64,000 bases of DNA from Leclercia adecarboxylata (GTDB lineage Bacteria; Pseudomonadota; Gammaproteobacteria; Enterobacterales; Enterobacteriaceae): positions 2,418,001 through 2,482,000 of the forward strand of contig NZ_CP098325.1 in assembly GCF_023639785.1 (NCBI RefSeq), given 5' to 3'. Made by a program: the position numbers and the translations under genes. Positions within the stretch are counted from its first letter, which is position 1; the number at the start of each line of letters is the position of its first letter. Of this stretch, positions 37,377 through 45,268 are shown one piece after another. The notes beneath the pieces are model-generated. The model did no database searches. It was not told the DNA's origin and saw only the letters and a program-made list of their open reading frames with translations.

Positions 37377-38054
37377 ATGTGCGGACGATTCGCCCAGGCG
37401 CAGACCCGGGAAGCGTATCTTGCCTTTCTTGCGGAGGAAGCCGAGCGCGACATCCCCTACGACCCTGAACCTATCGGGCGCTACAACGTTGCGCCCGGCA
37501 CCAAAGTCTTGTTAGTGAGCGAGCGCGACGATCTGTTGCATCTTGACCCGGTATTCTGGGGTTATGCTCCTGGCTGGTGGGACAAACCGCCGCTGATTAA
37601 CGCCCGTCTGGAAACCGCCGCCAGCAGCCGGATGTTTAAACCGCTGTGGAATCATGGCCGGGCAATTGTCTTTGCCGACGGCTGGTTCGAGTGGAAAAAA
37701 GAGGGGGAGAAAAAGCAGCCTTACTTTATCTCCCGCGCCGACGGGCAGCCCATTTTTATGGCGGCGATCGGCAGCACGCCCTTCGAGCGTGGGGATACCG
37801 CCGAAGGGTTCCTGATTGTTACCGCTGCGGCAGACAAAGGCCTGGTGGATATTCACGACCGGCGACCGCTGGTGCTGACGCCACAGGCGGCACGCGAATG
37901 GCTGCGCGAGACGGTAAACGGTAAAGAGGCGGAAGAGATAGCGCAGACGGGCGCGGTATCCGCCGATGAATTTCACTGGCATGCCGTCACGCGGGCAGTG
38001 GGGAATGTGAAAAATCAGGGGCCAGAATTAATCGATGATATCAGCACGCCTTAA
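37377..38054 (+). CDS. yedK: YedK, SRAP/HMCES abasic-site shield protein
   Basis: SOS-response-associated peptidase family protein of 225 aa. The catalytic Cys2 is exposed after Met removal (MCGRFAQ), forming a covalent crosslink to abasic sites in single-stranded DNA. Other conserved parts are ARLETAASSRMFKPLW, GRAIVFADGWFEWKK (Glu), and HDRRPLVL (active-site His). Its last 99 bp (37956-38054) are repeated in diverged form at 38872-38970, beyond mqsRA. Confidence 0.93.
   Translation: MCGRFAQAQTREAYLAFLAEEAERDIPYDPEPIGRYNVAPGTKVLLVSERDDLLHLDPVFWGYAPGWWDKPPLINARLETAASSRMFKPLWNHGRAIVFADGWFEWKKEGEKKQPYFISRADGQPIFMAAIGSTPFERGDTAEGFLIVTAAADKGLVDIHDRRPLVLTPQAAREWLRETVNGKEAEEIAQTGAVSADEFHWHAVTRAVGNVKNQGPELIDDISTP
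37956..38054 (+). repeat. yedK 3' end, copy 1 of a direct repeat
   Basis: The last 33 codons of yedK. Bases 37972-38029 (58 bp) are identical to 38888-38945; outside that core the copies differ at scattered positions but stay aligned through the stop codon. The two copies are 916 bp apart and flank mqsRA. Confidence 0.9.
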
Positions 38055-38083
38055 TGTCATTGATTCTGGCCAGAAATAATCGG

Positions 38084-38491
38084 TTAAGCCTGCGTCAGCT
38101 CATCTAAAAGTTCAGGGTGCTTATCCAGTGCTTTAAACAACAGCACTAACGGTTTTGGCGGTGCTACACGCCCCGTTTCGTAACGACTAAAGGCATTGAC
38201 CCCGCCGCCAAAAATTTCTGCCGCCTGACGCTGATCCAGATTCAGGCGCTTTCGCACCTTAGCGATGAAAGTGGGATCGACCTCTTCGGCATTCACTTTG
38301 CGGTTAAACTCCAGCATGGCGGCAAAGTAATCATCCCCTTCCCCGTTCGCGAAAATAATTTCGCCGCACGCATCGCAAAACTGCCCCTTAACGGCATGAA
38401 AAATTGTTTTTTGGCCTTTGTATTCATAAGCAACATCGCGGCTTTCATGCTTCAACGCCGCGCCACCGCAGACAGGACATTTCATTTTCAT
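38084..38491 (-). CDS. mqsA: MqsA antitoxin/repressor
   Basis: Antitoxin of 135 aa. N-terminal zinc domain: CPVCGGAAL then FCDACGE (four Cys). C-terminal XRE helix-turn-helix: LNLDQRQAAEIFGGGVNAFSRYETG, as in E. coli MqsA. It neutralises MqsR and represses the mqsRA promoter. It overlaps mqsR by 4 bp (ATGA), with the toxin gene first, the order seen in E. coli. Confidence 0.93.
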   Translation of the reverse strand: MKMKCPVCGGAALKHESRDVAYEYKGQKTIFHAVKGQFCDACGEIIFANGEGDDYFAAMLEFNRKVNAEEVDPTFIAKVRKRLNLDQRQAAEIFGGGVNAFSRYETGRVAPPKPLVLLFKALDKHPELLDELTQA

Positions 38492-38787
38492 AACTCCTTA
38501 AATGACACCACCAGCACACCATCAGTCACGATAAGTTTCATGTAAATTGTCTGGTCTTTATACACAGTCCGATACACGTCGTGCCAGCACGTATGGTCGT
38601 GATGAGCCGTCATACTTTTGTAAAAGTCGGTGGGTTCCAGTGCCAGGACAACATCGAAAATCTCCTGTCTGGAGCAAAATCCCATCCGGGCTGCGCCAAT
38701 CAATGCAGAATGGGTTACTGCCGTCAGTCCAGCTCGTACCATCGTTTTAACGATATGTAAGCGAGTATGCGGCGCTCTCTTTTCCAT
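38488..38787 (-). CDS. mqsR: MqsR mRNA interferase toxin
   Basis: Toxin of 99 aa that cleaves mRNA mainly at GCU. MEKRAPHTRLHIVKTMV, DFYKSMT.HHDHTCWHDVYR and the final VVSFKEL match E. coli MqsR. The catalytic Lys (DFYKSM), Gln/Tyr (KDQTIYMK) and the C-terminal Lys (SFKEL) appear to be kept, so the toxin is likely active. Confidence 0.92.
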   Translation of the reverse strand: MEKRAPHTRLHIVKTMVRAGLTAVTHSALIGAARMGFCSRQEIFDVVLALEPTDFYKSMTAHHDHTCWHDVYRTVYKDQTIYMKLIVTDGVLVVSFKEL

Positions 38788-38790
38788 AAG

Positions 38791-38826
38791 ATTAACCTAT
38801 ATGCCAAATTATGCAAACAGGTTAAT
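38791..38826. promoter_or_regulatory. MqsA operator
   Basis: ATTAACCT (38791-38798) and AGGTTAAT (38819-38826) form a perfect inverted repeat immediately upstream of mqsR. AACCT/AGGTT arms are the MqsA recognition sequence; here the arms are separated by 20 bp instead of a few bp, so the site may bind two dimers or one per arm. Confidence 0.7.
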
Positions 38827-38871
38827 CATACAGCGGGAGCGAGTAAAGCATGCCTGTGATGAAATGCGAGG

Positions 38872-38970
38872 GTGACCGCAGATCAAATTCACTGGCATGC
38901 CGTCACGCGGGCAGTGGGGAATGTGAAAAATCAGGGGCCAGAATTGATCGCTAAAATAAGCGAGCCGTAA
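38872..38970 (+). pseudogene. Second, diverged yedK 3' end (direct repeat copy 2)
   Basis: Translates as VTADQIHWHAV ... and ends GPELIAKISEP then TAA, aligning codon for codon with the yedK tail (VSADEFHWHAV ... GPELIDDISTP). No upstream part of yedK is present. The changes are mostly coherent coding substitutions, so this looks like the end of another yedK allele left behind by an integration or replacement, not a recent tandem copy. Confidence 0.85.
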
Positions 38971-39100
38971 AATAAAGCCCGATGTTATTAAACGCCATTA
39001 TTTCCAGAAATAACGAGGCGCCAGCAAATATAAATTCTTTACCAGCGTAGCGGCAAAATCATTAATCAGGAGGGCCAGAATTAGCCCTCCCCTTTAACAC

Positions 39101-39361
39101 CTAAACCACCTGTTTTGGCCATCTTCTCCTTTTAGGAAGCGGCAGGCATGAGTGTGCGGTGAGTCGGGTTCCGCAGACGGAACAAACAGCACCATGAGGT
39201 TGGATTTGCGTTGGGCTAAAAGAGGTAAAACGAAACCGCTTGCTCTTGCAAACCGGGCACTCAAATTTAATGTTGGGAATAGCCCCTCCGGGCAGGTGAA
39301 TAGAGCCACCACCATAGCCTAATTCTTCATTGCCCAGGGATATATCGTGCATATCCGACAA
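39101..39361 (-). CDS. Hypothetical small zinc-ribbon protein
   Basis: Protein of 86 aa (TTG start at 39361) or 83 aa (ATG at 39352). After a Gly-rich segment (GYGGGSIHLPGGAIPN) comes a two-knuckle zinc ribbon, CPVCKSKRF ... CSVCGTRL, and a basic tail (PKRRRWPKQVV). Not recognised beyond that. The upstream neighbour on the same strand is a umuC tail fragment. It may be a degraded or orphan accessory gene. Confidence 0.55.
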   Translation of the reverse strand: MSDMHDISLGNEELGYGGGSIHLPGGAIPNIKFECPVCKSKRFRFTSFSPTQIQPHGAVCSVCGTRLTAHSCLPLPKRRRWPKQVV

Positions 39362-39402
39362 ATATTTACTTTTATCCTTTGCACTATTTTAGTGAAAGAG
39401 AT

Positions 39403-39556
39403 TTATCTGACCCAGGGAAAATCAGAAAAACGCGTGGTATATCGCGGGGATAACATTTCCCGCTTCATTTGCCACTTCTGCTCTATTCCCTGTCCGGCAA
39501 ACCAGATTGTCCCGCGCCCTTGCTCATTAAGTTTATCCACGAGCGCTACCACCTAA
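39403..39556 (-). pseudogene. umuC 3'-end fragment, inverted relative to the intact umuC
   Basis: The minus strand translates as LVDKLNEQGRGTIWFAGQG, IEQKWQMKREMLSPRYTTR, then FSDFPWVR and TAA. This is the UmuC C-terminus: the intact copy at 40134 ends with LNAENGHGTLYFAGQG, IQQQWQMKREMLSPRYTTR, YADLPIVK. Only the last 45-50 codons are present and there is no start. It is another allele, diverged at several residues, and lies opposite to the complete umuC. Confidence 0.9.
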
Positions 39557-39564
39557 TCGAGCCC

Positions 39565-39969
39565 CTGGTTTCTCAATGCTAACCCAGAGCGCATTAAAAG
39601 CAGCTTCATAGTTACTCGCTATGCTACGTAAGCGTTCGCGTAACTGGAGTTCCATCTGATCGAGGTCATCACTGGGAATAAAATGAGTTCGACGAAGGAA
39701 TTCAAATACTGAAAGGTCAGGAGCAGTTTTTTCAAGAGATGAGTCAAGGTGTCATTTACTCCCCTCTGTGCTTTCCCTAAACTTTGTAGATAGTGCATTT
39801 CATCTGGCTGGGAAGAGCTGTGTTCTCTGAGTTTTGCAAGGTCGCCAACGTTATTTCGCGAATAAAATCGGACACTCAATCTGGAATTTTTTGGACATAA
39901 TATTAGCCCTTCTGGGCTTGCACCAGAGTGTCCAGATGGTTCCCGCCCCTTGATCTTTGCTACCGACAT
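39565..39969 (-). pseudogene. Degenerate coding region, unrecognised
   Basis: A 116-codon frame (start 39969, MSVAKIKGREPSGHSG ...) contains amphipathic sequence to about residue 80 (QRGVNDTLTHLLKKLL). From about 39740 a different minus-strand frame looks more protein-like (LSVFEFLRRTHFIPSDD, LDQMELQLRERLRSIASNYE, AAFNALWVSIEKPGARLGG) and ends where the umuC fragment begins. A stop separates the two frames, which suggests a frameshifted remnant. I cannot name the original protein. Confidence 0.45.
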
Positions 39970-39973
39970 ACAA

Positions 39974-39993
39974 TACTGTATATAAACACAGTA
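39974..39993. promoter_or_regulatory. LexA box (SOS operator)
   Basis: TACTGTATATAAACACAGTA matches the LexA consensus TACTGT-N8-ACAGTA with both CTGT/ACAG arms intact. It lies 18 bp before the umuD remnant ATG, as in functional umuDC operons. Confidence 0.92.
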
Positions 39994-40011
39994 TATTTAG
40001 CGGTAATCATA

Positions 40012-40155
40012 ATGCAGTTTTTCACACCCATCAGGCTACACCCGATCGTGGCATCCCCCAGGTTCAGTGATTTTACTCCCTGCGCTTTACCCGATGCCGC
40101 TCAGAACGATGTCGTGAAATCCGGGAACTCATCATGTTTGCACTCTGCGATGTAA
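40012..40155 (+). pseudogene. umuD: Internally deleted umuD
   Basis: The ATG at 40012 starts MQFFTPIRLHPIVASPRFSD, FTPCALPDAAQNDV, which follows the UmuD N-terminal pattern (F-P--L--IV--P-FSD--PC-----A). It then jumps to VVKSGNSS; a one-base shift of the same DNA reads VVKSREL-like, a common UmuD C-terminal ending just before the umuC start. The catalytic Ser/Lys middle (about 95-100 codons) is missing. The frame runs out inside umuC at 40155. Confidence 0.65.
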
Positions 40156-41399
40156 ACTCTTTCTATGCTTCCTGCGAGACTGTTTTTCGCCCGGATCTGA
40201 AGGGCCGGCCAGTGGTCGTTTTATCAAATAACGACGGGTGTGTTATCGCTCGTTCTGCGGAAGCAAAACCCTTTGTGAAAATGGGTGAGCCGTATTTCAA
40301 ACAAAAAGATCTTTTCAGGCATTATGGGGTGGTTTGCTTCAGTAGCAATTATGAACTCTACGCAGATATGTCGAACCGGGTGATGACCACACTAGAAGAG
40401 ATGGCTCCCCGCTGCGAAATATACTCAATTGACGAGCTTTTTTGTGACCTTACAGGTATACGCAACTGTCGCGATCTTACCGAGTATGGCCGTGAAATCA
40501 GAGCCACGGTTTTACAGCGCACGCATCTGACCGTTGGGGTTGGAATCGCGCAGACTAAAACTTTGGCAAAGCTGGCAAATCATGCGGCAAAACGATGGCA
40601 ACGGCAGACCGGCGGCGTGGTTGACTTGTCTGACGTGGACCGTCAGAGAAAACTGATGGCTGCCCTACCGGTCGAAGATGTTTGGGGCGTAGGCCGACGC
40701 CTGACCAAAAAACTCGAAAGTATGGGTATTAAAACAGTATTACAGCTGGCAGATGCCGATATAAGGTTCATCAGAAAACACTTCAGCGTCGTGCTTGAGA
40801 GAACTGTCCGTGAATTACGCGGTGAACCCTGTCTTGAGCTGGAAGAGTTCCCGGCCGTAAAGCAGGAGATTATCTGTTCCCGTTCATTCGGTAGCCGTAT
40901 TGCAGAATATGAAGAGATGCGCCAGGCTATCTGCAGCTATGCGGCCCGGGCAGCAGAGAAACTGCGTAGTGAACATCAGCATTGTCGATTTATATCGGCA
41001 TTTGTTAAAACCTCCCCGTTTACAATTAACGAACCGTATTACGGTAATAGCGCATCGGTAACGCTGCTTACTCCGACCCAGGACAGCAGAGATATCATCG
41101 GCGCTGCTACCCGATGTCTGGATGTCATCTGGAAAAACGGACATCGGTATCAGAAAGCGGGCGTCATGCTGGGAGATTTTTACAGTCAGGGCGTCGCACA
41201 ACTTAATCTGTTTGACGACAATCCACCCCGCAAAAATAGCCAGAAGCTGATGAATATCCTGGATCACCTGAATGCTGAAAACGGACATGGGACGCTTTAT
41301 TTTGCCGGACAAGGGATCCAGCAACAATGGCAGATGAAGCGGGAAATGCTCTCCCCGCGATACACTACTCGCTATGCCGATCTCCCCATCGTTAAGTGA
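40134..41399 (+). CDS. umuC: UmuC, DNA polymerase V catalytic subunit
   Basis: Y-family translesion polymerase of 421 aa, full length. MFALCDVNSFYASCETVF starts the palm; the catalytic acids lie in FALCDVN and in EIYSIDELFCDLTG (DE pair). The little-finger domain and the C-terminal MKREMLSPRYTTRYADLPIVK (read to the stop) are intact. UmuC needs UmuD'2 for activity, but the adjacent umuD is broken, so it must borrow UmuD from elsewhere or be poorly active. SOS-regulated by the LexA box upstream. Confidence 0.95.
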   Translation: MFALCDVNSFYASCETVFRPDLKGRPVVVLSNNDGCVIARSAEAKPFVKMGEPYFKQKDLFRHYGVVCFSSNYELYADMSNRVMTTLEEMAPRCEIYSIDELFCDLTGIRNCRDLTEYGREIRATVLQRTHLTVGVGIAQTKTLAKLANHAAKRWQRQTGGVVDLSDVDRQRKLMAALPVEDVWGVGRRLTKKLESMGIKTVLQLADADIRFIRKHFSVVLERTVRELRGEPCLELEEFPAVKQEIICSRSFGSRIAEYEEMRQAICSYAARAAEKLRSEHQHCRFISAFVKTSPFTINEPYYGNSASVTLLTPTQDSRDIIGAATRCLDVIWKNGHRYQKAGVMLGDFYSQGVAQLNLFDDNPPRKNSQKLMNILDHLNAENGHGTLYFAGQGIQQQWQMKREMLSPRYTTRYADLPIVK

Positions 41400-41446
41400 T
41401 ACTGGCCGCTCTGTAGCAGAGCTGCCCCTGCTCCTGTTGCTGTTAG

Positions 41447-42232
41447 TTACTCCCCCACGGAAATGGCTCTTCCAATTTCATTAGCTATCGCCTCCTTGCA
41501 TTGCATGAGTTCTTGCCGATAAAAGTTTTCATGTTTATGGAAACGTGGAGACGGAACTAATAATGAGATCGAAAAGCGACCAAAAAGAGTGTCCAGCGCT
41601 ACCGCTATTGTGCAGACGCCCTCGAGAGTTTCACCCAGATCTATAGCCAACCCCCTGGCACGAACATCGGCGATAAGTTCCAGAAGCTGTGGAAGGGTTT
41701 TAACTGTCATACCAGTGAGATCTTCATAGGCTTCGCCTACCAGTATGCGGACATCTTCATCACTTTCCATAGCCAGTAGCACACGACCGCCGGAAGTGCT
41801 GTAGAGCGGTAAATTAAGTCCAATACGAGGTACAACACGTAATTCACGAGATGCTACGACGTAGTGGACAATTGCCAGTTGGGTACCACTGGCACGTGCC
41901 AGGGTCACTGTTTCATTAACCCTGGCTGAAAGTTGCTCCAGGAAGGGACGTACAAGATCCACTACATCGCTGTGCACACTGGAAATAAGTTTGAGTAGTG
42001 CAGGTCCCAGACGCAGGCCACCAGCCCCGCTGCTACGCACAAGTTGAGCGCTATCTAAAGCCGCGACAATACGCTGCACCGTTGAACGAGGGAGAGCAAC
42101 CTCCTGCGCAATTTCCCCCAGACTCATACCGCCCGGGTGTTTTCCCAGCACATTCAAAATTGCAGCTGCGCGGGCGATAACCTGAATCCCGCCAGTTTTT
42201 TCATCCTCAAAGCTTGAAGCATTTACGGCCAT
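41447..42232 (-). CDS. IclR-family regulator
   Basis: Regulator of 261 aa. The N-terminal winged helix (ILNVLGKHPGGMSLGEIAQEV, then LPRSTVQRIVAALD) is followed by the GAF-like effector domain with YSTSGGRVLLA. It diverges from the MFS/HlyD efflux pair, which it probably represses or activates. Two palindromes lie between (42294-42320 and 42344-42360). Confidence 0.88.
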   Translation of the reverse strand: MAVNASSFEDEKTGGIQVIARAAAILNVLGKHPGGMSLGEIAQEVALPRSTVQRIVAALDSAQLVRSSGAGGLRLGPALLKLISSVHSDVVDLVRPFLEQLSARVNETVTLARASGTQLAIVHYVVASRELRVVPRIGLNLPLYSTSGGRVLLAMESDEDVRILVGEAYEDLTGMTVKTLPQLLELIADVRARGLAIDLGETLEGVCTIAVALDTLFGRFSISLLVPSPRFHKHENFYRQELMQCKEAIANEIGRAISVGE

Positions 42233-42293
42233 ATAGAGCTCCTTATTGTCCGGTGACGGACAGCCTGTAACCTCAGTTCATGTATTAATTATC

Positions 42294-42320
42294 ACATTGC
42301 AATGGATGCTATCGCAATGT
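42294..42320. promoter_or_regulatory. Candidate operator, palindrome 1
   Basis: ACATTGC-N13-GCAATGT, in the divergent region between the IclR gene and the MFS gene. Inferred from symmetry and position. Confidence 0.4.
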
Positions 42321-42343
42321 AAGATGCCAGCATGTACCACAAT

Positions 42344-42360
42344 ACGGTACACCGTACCGT
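42344..42360. promoter_or_regulatory. Candidate operator, palindrome 2
   Basis: ACGGTAC-ACC-GTACCGT is a perfect 7-bp inverted repeat 21 bp before the MFS start; it has the compact size of an IclR-type operator. Confidence 0.5.
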
Positions 42361-42381
42361 TTAAATGCATGGGAACTTTGT

Positions 42382-43974
42382 ATGAATGCACAGCGTACTA
42401 TCCCGCCCTCGTCCCCCTTTACCTGGCGCCTTGCAATGGGGTTTATGGGAGTACTGATTGCAGCCTTAACCTCCGGGCTTAATGGTCGGGTTATAGATAT
42501 AGCGCTTGCGGATGTGCGTGCCGGCATTGGCGTGACTTATGATCAAACCAGTTGGTTCACCTCTGCCTACCAGGCCGCAGAAGTAGTGACAATGATGATC
42601 GCACCATGGTTTGCTGTGACTTTTTCGCTGCGTAAATTCGCGCTTGCTTGCGCGGGCGGTTTTATGGTTTGCGGCATACTTTTACCCTTACTGCCGAATG
42701 CGCCGTTATTTATTCTCTTGCGAACGATACAGGGCCTGTTTAGCGGCGCACTCCCTCCCTTACTCATGACTGTGGCGCTACGTTTTCTGCCACCATCGAT
42801 AAAACTTTATGGACTTGGCGCTTATGCTCTGACTGCGACTTTTGGTCCAAATGTGGCCCCTTCACTGGCGGCATTCTGGACTGATGACGTGAGCTGGACG
42901 TTCATGTTCTGGCAAGTGGTCCCCGCCATTTTGATTTCGATGCTATTTATGGGTTGGGGTTTGCCGCAGGATCCGATTCACCTTGACCGATTTAAACAGA
43001 TCGACCTGTTCGGTATGCTTACCGGCGGTTCTGGTATGGCGTTTTTAATAGTCGCCATCACTCAGGGTGGACGTCTGGACTGGTTTGAGTCGCCGTTATT
43101 TAATGGTCTGTTATCCAGCGCCATCGTCTGCCTGACGATTTTTCTGATTAATGAATGGTTTCATCCCTTCCCTTTGTTCAAATTACAGATGCTGGAGAGA
43201 AGTAACTTTTCATATGGCCTGATGGCGCTCGCTGTAGTGTTGGTACTGGCGCTGGCTGGCTCGGCTTTGCCGTCCAATTTCTTTGGCAAAGTAGAGGGCT
43301 TTCGGACAGCGCAATTTGCGCCGCTGGCTTTGACCATTGGGCTCCCGCAGTTAATTATCACCCCGCTTGTTGCCGCACTGCTTAGTCTGCGCTGGGTTGA
43401 TTGTCGCTGGCTGATAGCTTTCGGAATTGCTCTGATGATTTTCGCCAGCCTGATGGGTATGCAAATAACCAGCGACTGGGCACGCCAGAATTTCTGGGCT
43501 ATACAGATTCTGCAGGCGATTGGATTACCGTCAATTATTTTACCGTTGCTTATGAGCGCAACCAGCGTTGTGGCTCCCCCGGAAGGACATTATGCCTCTG
43601 CTATGTTCAATACCGTACGGGGTTTTTCAAGCATCGCTGCTGGGGTTTTAGTGGAATGGTTTATAAATCACAGAGAACAGTTTCATTCTAATGTTCTGGT
43701 CAATAACGTAGCCAACCGCCCATGGTTGATATCGACACCGGTCAGTGAGCAGGCCAGCAGCAGCATCCCTTTATTACACGACGGCAGCATCAGCAACACC
43801 GAGAACATCGCTGGATTTATCACCTTATTAAAACATCAGGCCATTGTTCTGAGTCTGGGCGACAGCTATCTGCTGATGACTGGCTGTGCCATCCTGCTGT
43901 TATTACTCACCGTCTGGCTGCCAAAACGTGTCTGGCCGCCCCACACACGTTTTCAACCTGCCATAACAAAATAG
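42382..43974 (+). CDS. MFS multidrug transporter, DHA2 (EmrB-like)
   Basis: Inner-membrane proton antiporter of 530 aa with about 14 hydrophobic segments, the DHA2 layout. DQTSWFTSAYQAAEVVTMM is close to the EmrB-type loop between helices 1 and 2, and TIQGLFSGALPPLLM is the usual helix 4 motif. EmrB proteins expel hydrophobic drugs together with a membrane-fusion partner, encoded 10 bp downstream. A periplasmic loop with ANRPWLIST sits near the end. Substrate unknown; control is probably by the divergent IclR regulator. Confidence 0.9.
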   Translation: MNAQRTIPPSSPFTWRLAMGFMGVLIAALTSGLNGRVIDIALADVRAGIGVTYDQTSWFTSAYQAAEVVTMMIAPWFAVTFSLRKFALACAGGFMVCGILLPLLPNAPLFILLRTIQGLFSGALPPLLMTVALRFLPPSIKLYGLGAYALTATFGPNVAPSLAAFWTDDVSWTFMFWQVVPAILISMLFMGWGLPQDPIHLDRFKQIDLFGMLTGGSGMAFLIVAITQGGRLDWFESPLFNGLLSSAIVCLTIFLINEWFHPFPLFKLQMLERSNFSYGLMALAVVLVLALAGSALPSNFFGKVEGFRTAQFAPLALTIGLPQLIITPLVAALLSLRWVDCRWLIAFGIALMIFASLMGMQITSDWARQNFWAIQILQAIGLPSIILPLLMSATSVVAPPEGHYASAMFNTVRGFSSIAAGVLVEWFINHREQFHSNVLVNNVANRPWLISTPVSEQASSSIPLLHDGSISNTENIAGFITLLKHQAIVLSLGDSYLLMTGCAILLLLLTVWLPKRVWPPHTRFQPAITK

Positions 43975-43984
43975 AGGTGGTTAA

Positions 43985-45013
43985 ATGAAATTTCCTGTAT
44001 CCAGAAGAACGATTCTGCTCAGCGCATTATTAATCCTGATGTTGACGATGATATTTTTCGTCTGGTCGACAATGCTGAATAATGATACCCGTACCAATGA
44101 TGCCTATGTGAATGCGGATTACACACTGGTAGCACCAAAAGTATCGGGCTATATCAAAAATATCTATGTCGCAGATAACCAACGCGTTAAATCAGGGCAA
44201 ACACTGGCCACGCTGGATGACCGTGACTACAAAATAGCGCTTGAAATGGCGCAAGCTAATTTGCAGCTTAGTGAAGCAAAACACCTGAGCAGCCTTGCAC
44301 AACTGGAGCAGCAACAATCCATTATTGCCCAGACAAAAGCGACCCTTTTAGCCAGTCAGGCATCAGCGCAGTACGCCAGTCAGAACGCTGAACGTTTTAA
44401 CAAGCTTTATCAAAGAGGTACCGTCGCTGCGGACGATCAACAAAAAGCCCATTCAACGCAGCGTTCTGCATCCGCAATCGTTCGTCAGAACGAAGCTGCT
44501 CTGACCTCAGCAGAAAAACAGGTAGGCGTGTTAAAGGCTGCATTACGTCAGGCAGAAGCCGATGTTGCAGTCGCGCAGGCCAGGGTTAGTCAGGCGAGGG
44601 TTAATCTATCTTATACGCGTATTATTGCACCCGTCGATGGGATGATAGGCCAGCGTTCAGTGCGCCTCGGTGCCTACGTTAATGCAGGGACACGTCTGCT
44701 GGCTGTGGTTCCGCTACATCAAACTTACATCACTGCTAATTACCTTGAAACACAGCTGGCAAATGTTCAGCAGGGACAGAAAGTTTTAATTAAAATTGAT
44801 GCCATGCCTGGCAAAAAGTTTACAGGACATGTCGATAGTATCGCTCCTGCAACCGGCGCAACGTTTTCTGCCATCCAGCCAGACAATGCAACGGGTAACT
44901 TTACTAAAGTCGTTCAGCGTTTACCGGTGAAAATAATGCTGGATAGTAATCAACCCGATGCAAAATTATTGCGCGTCGGGATGTCAGCTGTTCCTGAAAT
45001 TGAGATCCGCTAA
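43985..45013 (+). CDS. HlyD/EmrA-family membrane-fusion protein
   Basis: Periplasmic adaptor of 342 aa. One N-terminal membrane helix (residues 10-28) is followed by a biotinyl-lipoyl half (YVNADYTLVAPKVSGYI, DNQRVKSGQTLATLDDRDY), a long coiled-coil hairpin (residues about 85-190, rich in A, Q, E), the second lipoyl half (SYTRIIAPVDGMIGQRSV) and a beta-barrel. It links the MFS pump to an outer-membrane channel such as TolC, not encoded here. Confidence 0.9.
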   Translation: MKFPVSRRTILLSALLILMLTMIFFVWSTMLNNDTRTNDAYVNADYTLVAPKVSGYIKNIYVADNQRVKSGQTLATLDDRDYKIALEMAQANLQLSEAKHLSSLAQLEQQQSIIAQTKATLLASQASAQYASQNAERFNKLYQRGTVAADDQQKAHSTQRSASAIVRQNEAALTSAEKQVGVLKAALRQAEADVAVAQARVSQARVNLSYTRIIAPVDGMIGQRSVRLGAYVNAGTRLLAVVPLHQTYITANYLETQLANVQQGQKVLIKIDAMPGKKFTGHVDSIAPATGATFSAIQPDNATGNFTKVVQRLPVKIMLDSNQPDAKLLRVGMSAVPEIEIR

Positions 45014-45162
45014 TGTTCCCCATATTTTCAAAAACCACCCTATTTTAAGCGCCTGACCGGAAACGATTATCCCGTTATCTGGACGTAATATGCTGTAGGA
45101 TATAAATGTCACTGACACCAGGCTAAGTTCCTGTTATAAAAAATGCCTGTGCCATCGCGACC

Positions 45163-45210
45163 ATATTTAGTCGACCCTCATATAAAGAGAGTGATCGACT
45201 AAATATTTTT
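45163..45210 (+). terminator. Terminator-like hairpin after the efflux operon
   Basis: A perfect 12-bp inverted repeat (ATATTTAGTCGA / TCGACTAAATAT) with a 20-nt loop is followed by TTTTATC. It is AT-rich for a terminator and could also be a protein-binding site. Confidence 0.6.
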
Positions 45211-45268
45211 ATCAGGCAACAATACGGCTAAACGCGAGGTTAGTCTTCACGCCTGGCTATCAAAAAAC

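Noticed and set aside
38872..40155. A complete integrative element around mqsRA and umuC
   Set aside because: No integrase, recombinase or replication gene is present; only remnants and gene-end duplication can be shown.
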